Of a DNA stretch of 5,760 nt, positions 1-5,198 are shown in pieces. A program made the position numbers and the translations under genes. The notes beneath the pieces are model-generated. The model was given only the letters and a program-made list of their open reading frames with translations, did not search any database and had not been told where the DNA came from. Each line of letters opens with the position of its first letter. The stretch's first letter is position 1. The stretch is from Comamonas sp. (GTDB lineage Bacteria; Pseudomonadota; Gammaproteobacteria; Burkholderiales; Burkholderiaceae_C): NCBI GenBank assembly GCA_018384835.1, contig JAHAYB010000019.1, positions 1 to 5,760 of the forward strand. The letters run 5' to 3'.

Positions 1-336
1 TTTCTCTAAATCGCGCTCGGTGGGGCTGCGCCAGGCCGCGCCCATGCAAAAGCGTGTGGCTCCTGCGGCCTTGGCGGCTTGGGCGTTGCGCAGCACTTCA
101 GGCTCGGGCAGGAGCTTGCTGGCTTTTACGCCAGTGGCAAAACTTTGCGCCTGGGGGCAGTAGCCGCAGTTTTCCGGGCAGCCGCCGGTTTTAACGGATA
201 GCAAGGTGGCCAGCTCCACCTCTGGCTCTGGCCAATGGGTTTGGTGGATGGCACTGGCGCGTTGCATCAGCGTCAGCCAGGGTTGATGGAATAGAGCCTC
301 AATCGCTGGCAGGCTCCAGGTGGTGGTATCGGACAT
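1..336 (-). CDS. bioB: Biotin synthase BioB, N-terminal 112 residues (cut by window edge)
   Basis: BioB is a cytoplasmic radical-SAM enzyme that inserts sulfur into dethiobiotin in the last step of biotin synthesis. The translation from 336 downward contains CPENCGYC, with the three cysteines of the radical-SAM [4Fe-4S] cluster at residues 53, 57 and 60. It also contains [10 protein letters not shown], with Cys97 matching the family's [2Fe-2S] ligand. All four cysteines fall at the E. coli BioB positions, which supports this start. A good ribosome binding site, AAGGAG, lies at 344-349 on the minus strand, 7 bases before the ATG. The gene continues past position 1, so two thirds or more of the protein is outside the window. 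No other bio gene is visible here. thiE lies upstream on the same strand, but 261 bases and a large inverted repeat separate them, so I infer a separate promoter. No clear BirA-type operator was seen. Confidence 0.95.
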   Translation of the reverse strand, partial: MSDTTTWSLPAIEALFHQPWLTLMQRASAIHQTHWPEPEVELATLLSVKTGGCPENCGYCPQAQSFATGVKASKLLPEPEVLRNAQAAKAAGATRFCMGAAWRSPTERDLEK

Positions 337-394
337 CTGCAAACTCCTTGGACAACAACAATGGGGGACGATTGTGTGCGTCCAAACGAGGTCT

Positions 395-425
395 GCCTAG
401 GGGCTAGGCGGCAAATAAGCGCCGC
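395..425 (-). promoter_or_regulatory. Two overlapping, mutually exclusive small hairpins in the presumed bioB leader
   Basis: GCCTAG (395-400) pairs perfectly with CTAGGC (404-409) across a 3-base loop. GCGGC (408-412) pairs with GCCGC (421-425) across 8 bases. They share bases 408-409, so only one can form fully in an RNA. The site is about 60-90 bases upstream of the bioB ATG and on the transcribed side if the promoter is upstream. A regulatory role is inference; short GC-rich hairpins arise by chance in such sequence. Confidence 0.2.
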
Positions 426-529
426 TATTTTTCTGCTGCTAACTGCCGCCAATTACCATGAAAATTTTTTGGAATTAGCTGCTATTACATGGTTTCTATC
501 GGTTTTTAGGTGAACTTGCGGCTTTGTTT

Positions 530-589
530 GCCGTACAGCCTTGTTCGCCCGGCTTTTGTTGCCTATTGCTAGCACAAGGCTGGTACGGC
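530..589. repeat. 15-bp inverted repeat with one bulge, just downstream of the thiE stop
   Basis: The left arm GCCGTACAGCCTTGT (530-544) is complementary to the right arm ACAAGGCTGGTACGGC (574-589), giving 15 pairs with a single bulged G. The loop is 29 bases. It begins 8 bases beyond the thiE stop codon on the minus strand. Neither side is followed by a T-run, so it is not a textbook intrinsic terminator. It could still end or stabilise the thiE transcript, or be a dispersed palindromic repeat. The pairing is seen directly; the function is not known. Confidence 0.6.
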
Positions 590-597
590 TGGTCAGT

Positions 598-1524
598 TCA
601 TGCATGGGCGGCCAGCAGCGCCTGTGCAGCGGCCTCGGGGTCTGGGGCGTTGACCAGGGCACGCACCACGGCTATCGAGCCTGCGCCCGTCGCCCGCACA
701 GCGGCAAACTGCGCTTGGCTGATGCCGCCAATCGCTACCAGCGGGTAGTCCTGCATCAGCGCCACATAGGCGGCCAGCCGCCCCAGCCCTTGGGGGGCAG
801 TGGCCATCCGCTTTAAGGTGGTGGGGAAGATGGCTCCTAGCGCGATATAGCTGGGCTGCACCTGGTGGGCGCGTAGCATTTCTGCATAGCCGTGGGTGCT
901 GACCCCCAGGCGTGTGCCGCTGCTGCGGATGCGCTCTAGGGCAGCGGCGGGCAGGGCATCCAAATCTTCTTGCCCGATATGGATGCCGTAAGCACCCGCC
1001 TCCAGCGCCGCTTGCCAGTGGTCGTTAATAAATAGCCGCGCTCCCGTGCCGGCCACCGCCTGTACAGCCGCTTGCACTTGCGCCTGGATGGCGGCGGCAT
1101 CCTCGCTTTTAAAGCGCAGTTGCACCGTGGGCACACCAGCACGCGCCATGCGGCCTACCCAATCGGCATCGGGCAGCACGGCGTATAGCCCTAGTTCTTT
1201 AGGGCAGGGGGCAAAGGCACGGCGGCTGTCCATAGCGGCCATGCCAAAGTCTGCTGGGGTGCTCGGCCACTGCTGGGCATCAAAACCGCCCAAACGCTGG
1301 CTTTGCGCCAGCCAGGCAGCGGCCAGGGTGTGGGCATCATGGGCAATAAAGCCCAGTTGGCTGCACGCTTGCAGGGCGGCTTGGTAGATGGGGTGTTGCT
1401 GCTGGGCGCTACCCGCCTCAGTAGCAGGTGGGGGCAGGGCGGGCAAGCCCTCTTGGTGGGCAAATTGGGCGCTGTGGGCGGCAACGATGGCGGCGGCCAT
1501 TGTGCTCAAGGTAGGACTATTCAT
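598..1524 (-). CDS. thiE: Thiamine phosphate synthase ThiE with a long N-terminal extension
   Basis: ThiE is a cytoplasmic TIM-barrel enzyme that joins HMP-pyrophosphate and thiazole phosphate to give thiamine monophosphate. The catalytic domain occupies about residues 112-308 of 308. It shows the family motifs in order: VQLRFK (134-139), FINDHW (165-170), HIGQEDL (182-188), GVSTHG (207-212), the phosphate-binding ALGAIFPTTLKRM (228-240), VAIGGIS (263-269) and SIAVVRAL (283-290). Stand-alone ThiE is usually about 210 residues, so residues 1-110 are extra. That segment contains a conserved-looking block ending in a WPSTPADFGM stretch, and I recall similar extensions in Comamonadaceae homologues. 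The start at 1524 lacks a clear ribosome binding site; Met9 (ATG at 1498-1500) is an alternative. No other thi gene and no TPP riboswitch is visible. The enzyme call is firm; the start codon is less sure. Confidence 0.92.
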   Translation of the reverse strand: MNSPTLSTMAAAIVAAHSAQFAHQEGLPALPPPATEAGSAQQQHPIYQAALQACSQLGFIAHDAHTLAAAWLAQSQRLGGFDAQQWPSTPADFGMAAMDSRRAFAPCPKELGLYAVLPDADWVGRMARAGVPTVQLRFKSEDAAAIQAQVQAAVQAVAGTGARLFINDHWQAALEAGAYGIHIGQEDLDALPAAALERIRSSGTRLGVSTHGYAEMLRAHQVQPSYIALGAIFPTTLKRMATAPQGLGRLAAYVALMQDYPLVAIGGISQAQFAAVRATGAGSIAVVRALVNAPDPEAAAQALLAAHA

Positions 1525-1680
1525 GGCGGATAAAGCAGATAGGCAGAAAACGGATAAGGGGGAAATTAGAAAAATAGCTTCTTGGAGCTTATGGGGTATT
1601 GTGGCAGCCGCTTAGAACGTGTTGATGCTCCCCTCGCAGGAGGAGTAGGCACAGCCCCAGTTAAAAGAATCTGTGCTGTA

Positions 1681-1709
1681 TTGCTAGCGATTGGCATGGA
1701 GGGTATAAA
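1681..1709 (+). promoter_or_regulatory. Probable sigma70 promoter for tRNA-Leu
   Basis: A -35-like TTGCTA (1681-1686, 4 of 6 to consensus) is followed after exactly 17 bases by TATAAA (1704-1709, 5 of 6). Transcription would start near 1716 and give a tRNA precursor with a leader of about 60 bases. The leader contains two copies of GTAAGCTT (1716-1723 and 1732-1739). The rest of the 253 bases between thiE and the tRNA shows no gene and no confident thiE promoter. Confidence 0.5.
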
Positions 1710-1777
1710 TTTCGGGTAAGCTTCGCACCTTGTAAGCTTGCATGGTGCTTATTTCGATAAAGCCCTAAGCAGCTACA

Positions 1778-1866
1778 GCCTCGGTGGTGGAATAGGTAGA
1801 CACCCGGGACTTAAAATCCCGTGCTGCGAAAGTGGCGTGCCGGTTCGACCCCGGCCCGAGGCACCA
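1778..1866 (+). tRNA. tRNA-Leu, anticodon UAA, CCA encoded
   Basis: The acceptor arms GCCTCGG (1778-1784) and CCGAGGC (1856-1862) pair fully, followed by discriminator A1863 and an encoded CCA (1864-1866). The anticodon stem CGGGA/TCCCG encloses the loop CTTAAAA, which gives anticodon TAA for leucine codons UUA and UUG. A long variable arm marks it as class II. The T arm GCCGG-TTCGACC-CCGGC is intact, so the gene appears functional. UUA is rare in GC-rich genomes, so this tRNA probably serves mainly low-frequency codons. It stands alone, with its own promoter and terminator. Confidence 0.98.
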
Positions 1867-1879
1867 CCCCCCAACAACA

Positions 1880-1919
1880 GCGCATTGCCCAGTACACCAT
1901 GGGTTATGCGCTTTTTTTT
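1880..1919 (+). terminator. Intrinsic terminator of tRNA-Leu
   Basis: GCGCAT (1880-1885) pairs with ATGCGC (1906-1911), with an inner CCC/GGG pairing (1888-1890 with 1901-1903), followed directly by eight T residues (1912-1919). It starts 13 bases after the tRNA CCA end. An 8-bp perfect inverted repeat, ATTGCCCA (1884-1891) and TGGGCAAT (1919-1926), overlaps it and could form a competing structure. Confidence 0.8.
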
Positions 1920-2045
1920 GGGCAATAAGGCGGTGATGCTGCTACGGTATTCATTCGTTTGCCGCCTGTAGGCTGTGGTTGGTTATTTTCAGCTAACCCG
2001 GCTAACTCGCGGCTTTTCCCCCACCATGGTTAAAGGAGTTCCCCC

Positions 2046-2645
2046 ATGAGCGCTATTGAGCTTTTCAAAACCCGTCGTACCCAGTACGCCCTGAACAATA
2101 CCCTGCCTGTGTCGCAAGAGGCCGTCGTGCAGCTTGTGCAAACCGCTGTGCGTGAAGCCCCCTCGTCTTTCAACTCGCAAAGCTCGCGGGTGGTCATTTT
2201 GTTTGGTGCAGCCCACCAAAAGCTGTGGAATGACTTGACCGTTGAGGCATTGCGCCCCCACGTCAGCGCCGAGCAACTGGCCACGACGGCACAAAAACTG
2301 GCCAACTTTGCCGCCGGCGCTGGCACGGTTTTGTTTTTTGAAGACCGCAACGTGATTGAAGGCTTGCAGGAAAAGTTTGCGCTGTACGCTGACAAATTCC
2401 CAGAGTTTTCCGCCCACTCGGCAGGCATGGCGCAATTTGCCGTATGGACAGCACTGGCCGAAGCCAAGATTGGAGCCAGCTTGCAGCACTACAACCCCCT
2501 AGTGGACGATGCCGTGCGCAGCACCTGGAATCTGCCCGAGAGCTGGGTACTGAACGCTCAAATGCCCTTTGGCGGGCACGCCGGCGCAATTGGCGAAAAA
2601 TCGTATATGGACGATGCCCAGCGCTTTCGCGTTTTTGAGGCTTGA
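2046..2645 (+). CDS. Nitroreductase-family flavoprotein, Frm2/Hbn1-like
   Basis: This 199-residue protein is a small cytoplasmic FMN-dependent oxidoreductase of the nitroreductase superfamily. It resembles the subgroup named after yeast Frm2 and Hbn1 ('fatty acid repression mutant'-like). Visible features are FKTRRTQYAL (7-16), likely to contact the FMN phosphate; APSSFNSQSSRVV (38-50), the subgroup's signature; GASLQHYNPL (143-152); and MPFGGHAGAIGEK (173-185), corresponding to the C-terminal flavin-binding region. Length is normal for the subgroup. A strong ribosome binding site, AAAGGAG (2032-2038), lies 7 bases before the ATG. The natural substrate is unknown: family members reduce nitroaromatics, quinones or peroxides in vitro, and a redox-stress role is only inference. 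The gene is monocistronic, sits downstream of the tRNA-Leu terminator and is convergent with gph. No convincing promoter was found in 1927-2031. Confidence 0.9.
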   Translation: MSAIELFKTRRTQYALNNTLPVSQEAVVQLVQTAVREAPSSFNSQSSRVVILFGAAHQKLWNDLTVEALRPHVSAEQLATTAQKLANFAAGAGTVLFFEDRNVIEGLQEKFALYADKFPEFSAHSAGMAQFAVWTALAEAKIGASLQHYNPLVDDAVRSTWNLPESWVLNAQMPFGGHAGAIGEKSYMDDAQRFRVFEA

Positions 2646-2660
2646 GCGCACAAGGCCGCA

Positions 2661-2681
2661 TCCTGCCTCCCCACCCCCCCC
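2661..2681 (-). other. G-rich run after the gph stop (C-rich on plus strand)
   Basis: On the minus strand the gph stop is followed within two bases by eight Gs, T, four Gs, then AGGCAGG. This fills half of the 38-base gap between two convergent genes. No stem-loop terminator was found in the gap for either gene. A G-rich run can fold into a quadruplex or slow polymerase, but that role is untested here. Confidence 0.35.
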
Positions 2682-2683
2682 TA

Positions 2684-3439
2684 TCAAAGCCCCAGTAGCT
2701 CCAGCAAGCCCAGGGGCTGGGCAATAACGGCATCGGGCTGCCATTGGGCGGCGCTGTGTGCCTCGCCCAGGTAGCCGTAATCTGCGCCTACAGCGGCCAT
2801 TTGGGCGGCGCGGGCGGCTTGGATGTCGCGCTCATCGTCGCCCACGTACAGGCATAGCTCAGGCGCTATGCCCAGTTGCTGGGCCGCAGCCAACAAAGGG
2901 GCGGGGTGGGGCTTGATGTGCGGGGTGCTATCGCCACAAACCAGCGCCTGCTGGCGTGCCAGCCAAGGCTCTTTAGCCACAATGGGCTGGGCAAAGCGGG
3001 CGATTTTATTGGTCACAATGCCCCAGGGGATATGGTGCGCGTGCAGCCGCTCTAGCACTGTGGCAACACCCTCAAACAATGCGCCATGCTGCCCCATGCA
3101 AGCTTCGTAGGCTTGGAAAAACGCTTCACGCAGTTGGGCAAAGTCGCTATCGCTCTCTTGCACACCCAGGGCAATGCGCAACATGCCACGCGCACCCGTG
3201 CCCACAAACGGGCGGTAGCCGCTAGCAGGCAAGGGGGGCAGTTGGCGCTGCTGGCGCAAGGCATTGGCAGCGGCAGCCAAGTCGGCAGCGCTATCGAGCA
3301 ACGTGCCATCCAAATCAAACAGCACTGCCGCTAGTGGGCGCTCTTGTAGGCGCAGGGGTTGGTGGATTTCAGGGGTAGTGCTAGGGGGGGAGTTACTGGG
3401 GAATGGGGTTGGCATTGGCGTTGACATTGGCGTTAGCAT
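2684..3439 (-). CDS. gph: HAD-family phosphatase, probable phosphoglycolate phosphatase Gph
   Basis: This 251-residue cytoplasmic phosphatase carries all four HAD motifs: FDLDGT (41-46, nucleophile Asp42 and acid-base Asp44), VTNK (142-145, Thr143), the Lys176 of HIKPHPAP, and GDDERD (200-205, metal-binding Asp201 and Asp205). A helical cap of the Gph/PGMB type lies between motifs I and II. Gph dephosphorylates 2-phosphoglycolate, produced by DNA repair or oxygenation reactions. Substrate assignment among such HAD enzymes is uncertain without assay; position directly after ubiG supports Gph, since this pairing is common in proteobacteria. The first 24 or so residues are a Thr/Pro/Ser-rich tail outside the fold, encoded partly by a 12-bp tandem repeat. 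In-frame ATGs at codons 1, 5 and 9 are all possible starts. I chose codon 1 because AAGG lies about 6 bases upstream, next to the ubiG stop. The gap to ubiG is 8 bases. Confidence 0.88.
   Translation of the reverse strand: MLTPMSTPMPTPFPSNSPPSTTPEIHQPLRLQERPLAAVLFDLDGTLLDSAADLAAAANALRQQRQLPPLPASGYRPFVGTGARGMLRIALGVQESDSDFAQLREAFFQAYEACMGQHGALFEGVATVLERLHAHHIPWGIVTNKIARFAQPIVAKEPWLARQQALVCGDSTPHIKPHPAPLLAAAQQLGIAPELCLYVGDDERDIQAARAAQMAAVGADYGYLGEAHSAAQWQPDAVIAQPLGLLELLGL
3404..3439 (-). repeat. Three tandem 12-bp units at the gph start
   Basis: On the minus strand, codons 1-12 of gph are three units of ATG-NNN-AC(G/C)-CCA, encoding MLTP, MSTP and MPTP. Units one and two differ at two or three positions, and unit three carries further changes. 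Each unit begins with an in-frame ATG, and 12 bases preserve the frame, so copy-number change would alter only the number of possible starts and the tail length. Confidence 0.75.
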
Positions 3440-3447
3440 GGCAAACC

Positions 3448-4164
3448 TTAATCCAAAGGGCGGCGGGTAGCCATCAGGTAATTGACTTGGCAGTCATTAT
3501 TAAGCCAATAACGTCCAGTAATGGGGTTATGCTGCATTCCTTGTATATTTTCAATGATTAAACCAGCTTGGCGACAAAATCCGGCTAATTCACTAGGGCG
3601 GATAAATTTGTCATATTCATGCGTGCCTTTAGGCAGCATTTTCAAAATATATTCTGCCGCTGCAATGGCAAAGGCAAAAGAGCGGATATTGCGATTCAAG
3701 GTCGAGAAGAATACCCAGCCGCCGGGTTTTACCAAGTCTGCGCAGGCTTGCACGATAGAGGCAGGGTTGGGGACATGTTCTAGCATCTCCATGCAAGTGA
3801 CGATGTCGTAATGCCCAGGCTGCTCTTGCGCTAAGGTTTCGGCGGCCACTTCGCGGTAGTGGATGTGAGGGGTTTGTGCCTCCAGCGCGTGTAACTGGGC
3901 AACGCGCAAAGACTTGCTAGCCAGGTCAATGCCCAGCACCTGTGCGCCCTTGCGAGCCATGGCATCGCTCAAAATGCCCCCACCGCAGCCGACATCTAGC
4001 ACTTGCTTATCTGCTAGGCCGCCTGCCAGCGCCTCTAGCCAGCCCAAGCGCAAGGGGTTAATCATGTGCAGGGGCTTGAATTCGCTCTCTGGATTCCACC
4101 AGTGATGCGCCAAGGTGGCGAATTTTTCAAGCTCGGCGGGGTCAACGTTGGTGTTTTCAGTCAT
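3448..4164 (-). CDS. ubiG: Ubiquinone biosynthesis O-methyltransferase UbiG
   Basis: UbiG uses S-adenosylmethionine for both O-methylation steps of ubiquinone synthesis and acts at the inner membrane surface. The 238-residue length matches E. coli UbiG (240). The N-terminal [19 protein letters not shown] (22-40) is typical. SAM-binding motif I is [12 protein letters not shown] (55-66), followed by GID (78-80). EMLEHV (126-131) supplies the E-x-x-E-H metal-site pattern. [20 protein letters not shown] (165-184) corresponds to the membrane-associating segment, and [17 protein letters not shown] (215-231) closes the protein. The start is family-consistent but has no clear ribosome binding site. 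gph follows after 8 bases, forming one operon. The ompA terminator ends about 42 bases upstream and no good promoter was found in between, so read-through from ompA may contribute. The 3' third of the gene is unusually AT-rich. Confidence 0.96.
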   Translation of the reverse strand: MTENTNVDPAELEKFATLAHHWWNPESEFKPLHMINPLRLGWLEALAGGLADKQVLDVGCGGGILSDAMARKGAQVLGIDLASKSLRVAQLHALEAQTPHIHYREVAAETLAQEQPGHYDIVTCMEMLEHVPNPASIVQACADLVKPGGWVFFSTLNRNIRSFAFAIAAAEYILKMLPKGTHEYDKFIRPSELAGFCRQAGLIIENIQGMQHNPITGRYWLNNDCQVNYLMATRRPLD

Positions 4165-4206
4165 GGGCGGTGCTGGGCAGTAAAGAGGGGTTAAAGAAAG
4201 GGGTAT

Positions 4207-4236
4207 AAAAAAAGCCCCGTCGATAACGGGGCTTTT
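4207..4236 (-). terminator. Intrinsic terminator of ompA
   Basis: GCCCCGT (4214-4220) and ACGGGGC (4226-4232) form a perfect 7-bp GC-rich stem with the loop CGATA. On the minus strand it is followed by seven Ts (complement of 4207-4213). Four Ts on the plus side (4233-4236) extend the stem with A-T pairs and may allow weak plus-strand termination. It lies about 100 bases past the ompA stop and just before ubiG. Confidence 0.88.
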
Positions 4237-4255
4237 GATGGGGCTTGGCTTGGAA

Positions 4256-4302
4256 GGGCTTTAGGTAATTTCGGCCTTGTAACCCGAAAACCTTCAAAGC
4301 CC
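4256..4302 (-). promoter_or_regulatory. Long imperfect stem-loop in the ompA 3' untranslated region
   Basis: The outer stem pairs GGGCTTT (4256-4262) with AAAGCCC (4296-4302). It continues with AGG/CCT (4263-4265 with 4291-4293) and, after an internal loop, TTTCGG/CCGAAA (4269-4274 with 4284-4289) around a 9-base loop. It sits between the ompA stop and the intrinsic terminator, so the ompA mRNA would carry two stacked hairpins. It has no T-run of its own. A role in mRNA stability or as a 3'-derived small RNA is inference. Confidence 0.4.
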
Positions 4303-4335
4303 AAGCAAATTACACAGCCAACAAGCAATTAGTAA

Positions 4336-4962
4336 TTAGTTGCTAGTGCCCACCACTTCGATTTCTACGCGACGGTTTTGTGCGCGGCCTTCTTTGGTCT
4401 TGTTGTCAGCCACGGGCTGGGTTTCGCCTTTGCCTTCGGTGTAAACGCGGCTCTTGTCGATACCTTTGTTCACCAAGTAGGCTTTAACGGCTTCAGCGCG
4501 GCGTACCGACAGTTTTTGGTTGTAAGCATCAGAGCCAACCGAGTCGGTGTGACCCACGGCAATAATCACTTCCAAGTTGATGCCTTGTACTTTGCTTGCC
4601 AGCTCGTCGAGTTTGGCTTTGCCTGCGGGCTTGAGGGTGGCCTTATCAAAGTCAAAGAAAGCATCAGCGGCAAAGCTTACTTTGCTGGCTACAGCGGGGG
4701 CTGGAGCAGGTGCAGGGGCTGGAGCGGGGGCTTCGGCCTGTTTGACCAAAGCGCCGTCGCAACCTTCAGCGGCGGTAGCGGGTGTCCAGTTGGCATCGCG
4801 CCAGCACAGTTCATTGGTGCCGTTTTTCCAGACCAATTCGCCCGTGCCGTTTTGCCAGTTGTCAACAACGTTGCCGCCGTCGGCAGCTTTGATTTGTGCG
4901 CCAGCGGCGGTGGCCAAAGCTGCGCTGGCAAATAGAATTGCCATTTGGTTGAGTTTTTTCAT
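4336..4962 (-). CDS. ompA: OmpA-family outer membrane protein, short form with peptidoglycan-binding domain
   Basis: The 208-residue protein begins with a signal peptide (MKKLNQMAIL..., cleavage predicted after AGA at residue 22). A short domain with tandem W-x-N-G-T-x-E-L-x-W motifs (36-54) and two cysteines (53 and 68) comes next, then an Ala-Pro linker (78-90) and an OmpA-like domain (about 95-204). Peptidoglycan-binding features are GHTDSVGS, with Asp140, and NQKLSVRRA (148-156), with Arg155. Their 15-residue spacing equals that of the known diaminopimelate-binding Asp/Arg pair, and NRRVEIEV (196-203) is also typical. No eight-stranded barrel is present, as in Burkholderiales OmpA homologues. 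The protein probably links the outer membrane to the cell wall. The frame stays open upstream to 5133, but the ribosome binding site and signal peptide fix the start at 4962. It is divergent from gyrA and ends at its own terminator before ubiG. Confidence 0.93.
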   Translation of the reverse strand: MKKLNQMAILFASAALATAAGAQIKAADGGNVVDNWQNGTGELVWKNGTNELCWRDANWTPATAAEGCDGALVKQAEAPAPAPAPAPAPAVASKVSFAADAFFDFDKATLKPAGKAKLDELASKVQGINLEVIIAVGHTDSVGSDAYNQKLSVRRAEAVKAYLVNKGIDKSRVYTEGKGETQPVADNKTKEGRAQNRRVEIEVVGTSN

Positions 4963-4966
4963 GATT

Positions 4967-4972
4967 CTCCTC
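4967..4972 (-). promoter_or_regulatory. Ribosome binding site that fixes the ompA start
   Basis: GAGGAG on the minus strand lies 4 bases before the ATG at 4962 and directly precedes a codon run for a classic signal peptide. This rules out the in-frame ATG 57 codons further upstream as the true start. Confidence 0.85.
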
Positions 4973-5105
4973 TTGGGGATAAAGCCGCTAATGCGAAAAA
5001 TGGGGACGTTATCAGTGACTATCACCAAAACGCTGTGCTGATTGTGCCATAGGGCATGTGGTTGGTAAAAGCGCGAACCAAGGTCAACAGACCAAGGCTG
5101 CCATA

Positions 5106-5133
5106 ATTTTAAACATGTGTGGCCAGACTGCAA
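5106..5133 (-). promoter_or_regulatory. Candidate sigma70 promoter for ompA
   Basis: On the minus strand TTGCAG (5128-5133) is followed after 16 bases by TAAAAT (5106-5111, 5 of 6 to the -10 consensus). Transcription would start near 5099, giving a leader of roughly 135 bases. The -35 match is only 3 of 6, so this is tentative. The -35 overlaps the small inverted repeat GACTG-CAA-CAGTC (5126-5138), and ACCAAGG occurs twice in the would-be leader (5077-5083 and 5091-5097). Confidence 0.3.
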
Positions 5134-5147
5134 CAGTCCAATCCCTC

Positions 5148-5153
5148 TAAAAT
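5148..5153 (+). promoter_or_regulatory. Candidate -10 element for gyrA
   Basis: TAAAAT (5 of 6 to consensus) lies about 45 bases before the gyrA ATG. No good -35 hexamer sits 16-18 bases upstream, so the call is weak. It lies back-to-back with the ompA promoter candidate in the 236-base divergent region 4963-5198, which contains no gene. Confidence 0.25.
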
Positions 5154-5198
5154 GCCATGTTTGCTTCTGCCTGAAAAGGCACTACTACAAATAGATTC

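Larger units (their letters stand above)
337..597. other. Intergenic region between thiE and bioB; no gene
   Basis: These 261 bases carry the bioB leader and presumably its promoter. The middle (about 421-480) is AT-rich compared with the flanking genes: 24 of 60 bases are G or C by hand count. It includes the run AAAATTTTTT at 461-470. An open frame at 453-662 on the minus strand has no recognisable protein, no ribosome binding site and overlaps the thiE end, so I do not treat it as a gene. I could not place a convincing -35/-10 pair for bioB. The inverted repeat and leader hairpins inside this region are listed separately. Confidence 0.6.

Noticed and set aside
453..662. Minus-strand 69-codon open frame spanning the thiE 3' end
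   Set aside because: No recognisable protein, no ribosome binding site, and it overlaps thiE and the inverted repeat.
1525..1680. TPP riboswitch upstream of thiE
   Set aside because: The conserved thi-box elements (CTGAGA and the ACCTGAT-type segment) are absent on the minus strand.
1778..1866. tRNA-Leu as an integration site for a mobile element
   Set aside because: No integrase, no partial repeat of the tRNA 3' end and no foreign-looking genes are present in the window.
1738..1971. Plus-strand open frame across tRNA-Leu
   Set aside because: It reads through the tRNA and its terminator, so it is a chance frame.
1989..2489. Long minus-strand open frames opposite the nitroreductase gene
   Set aside because: The plus-strand protein has clear family motifs and a strong ribosome binding site; the antisense frames have neither.
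4378..4935. Long plus-strand open frame opposite ompA
   Set aside because: It is antisense to a clearly recognised gene, its composition mirrors the Ala-Pro coding repeat, and there is no family match or ribosome binding site.
4963..5133. In-frame 57-codon upstream extension of ompA
   Set aside because: The strong ribosome binding site at 4967-4972 and the signal peptide at 4962 show the true start; an extension would bury the signal peptide.
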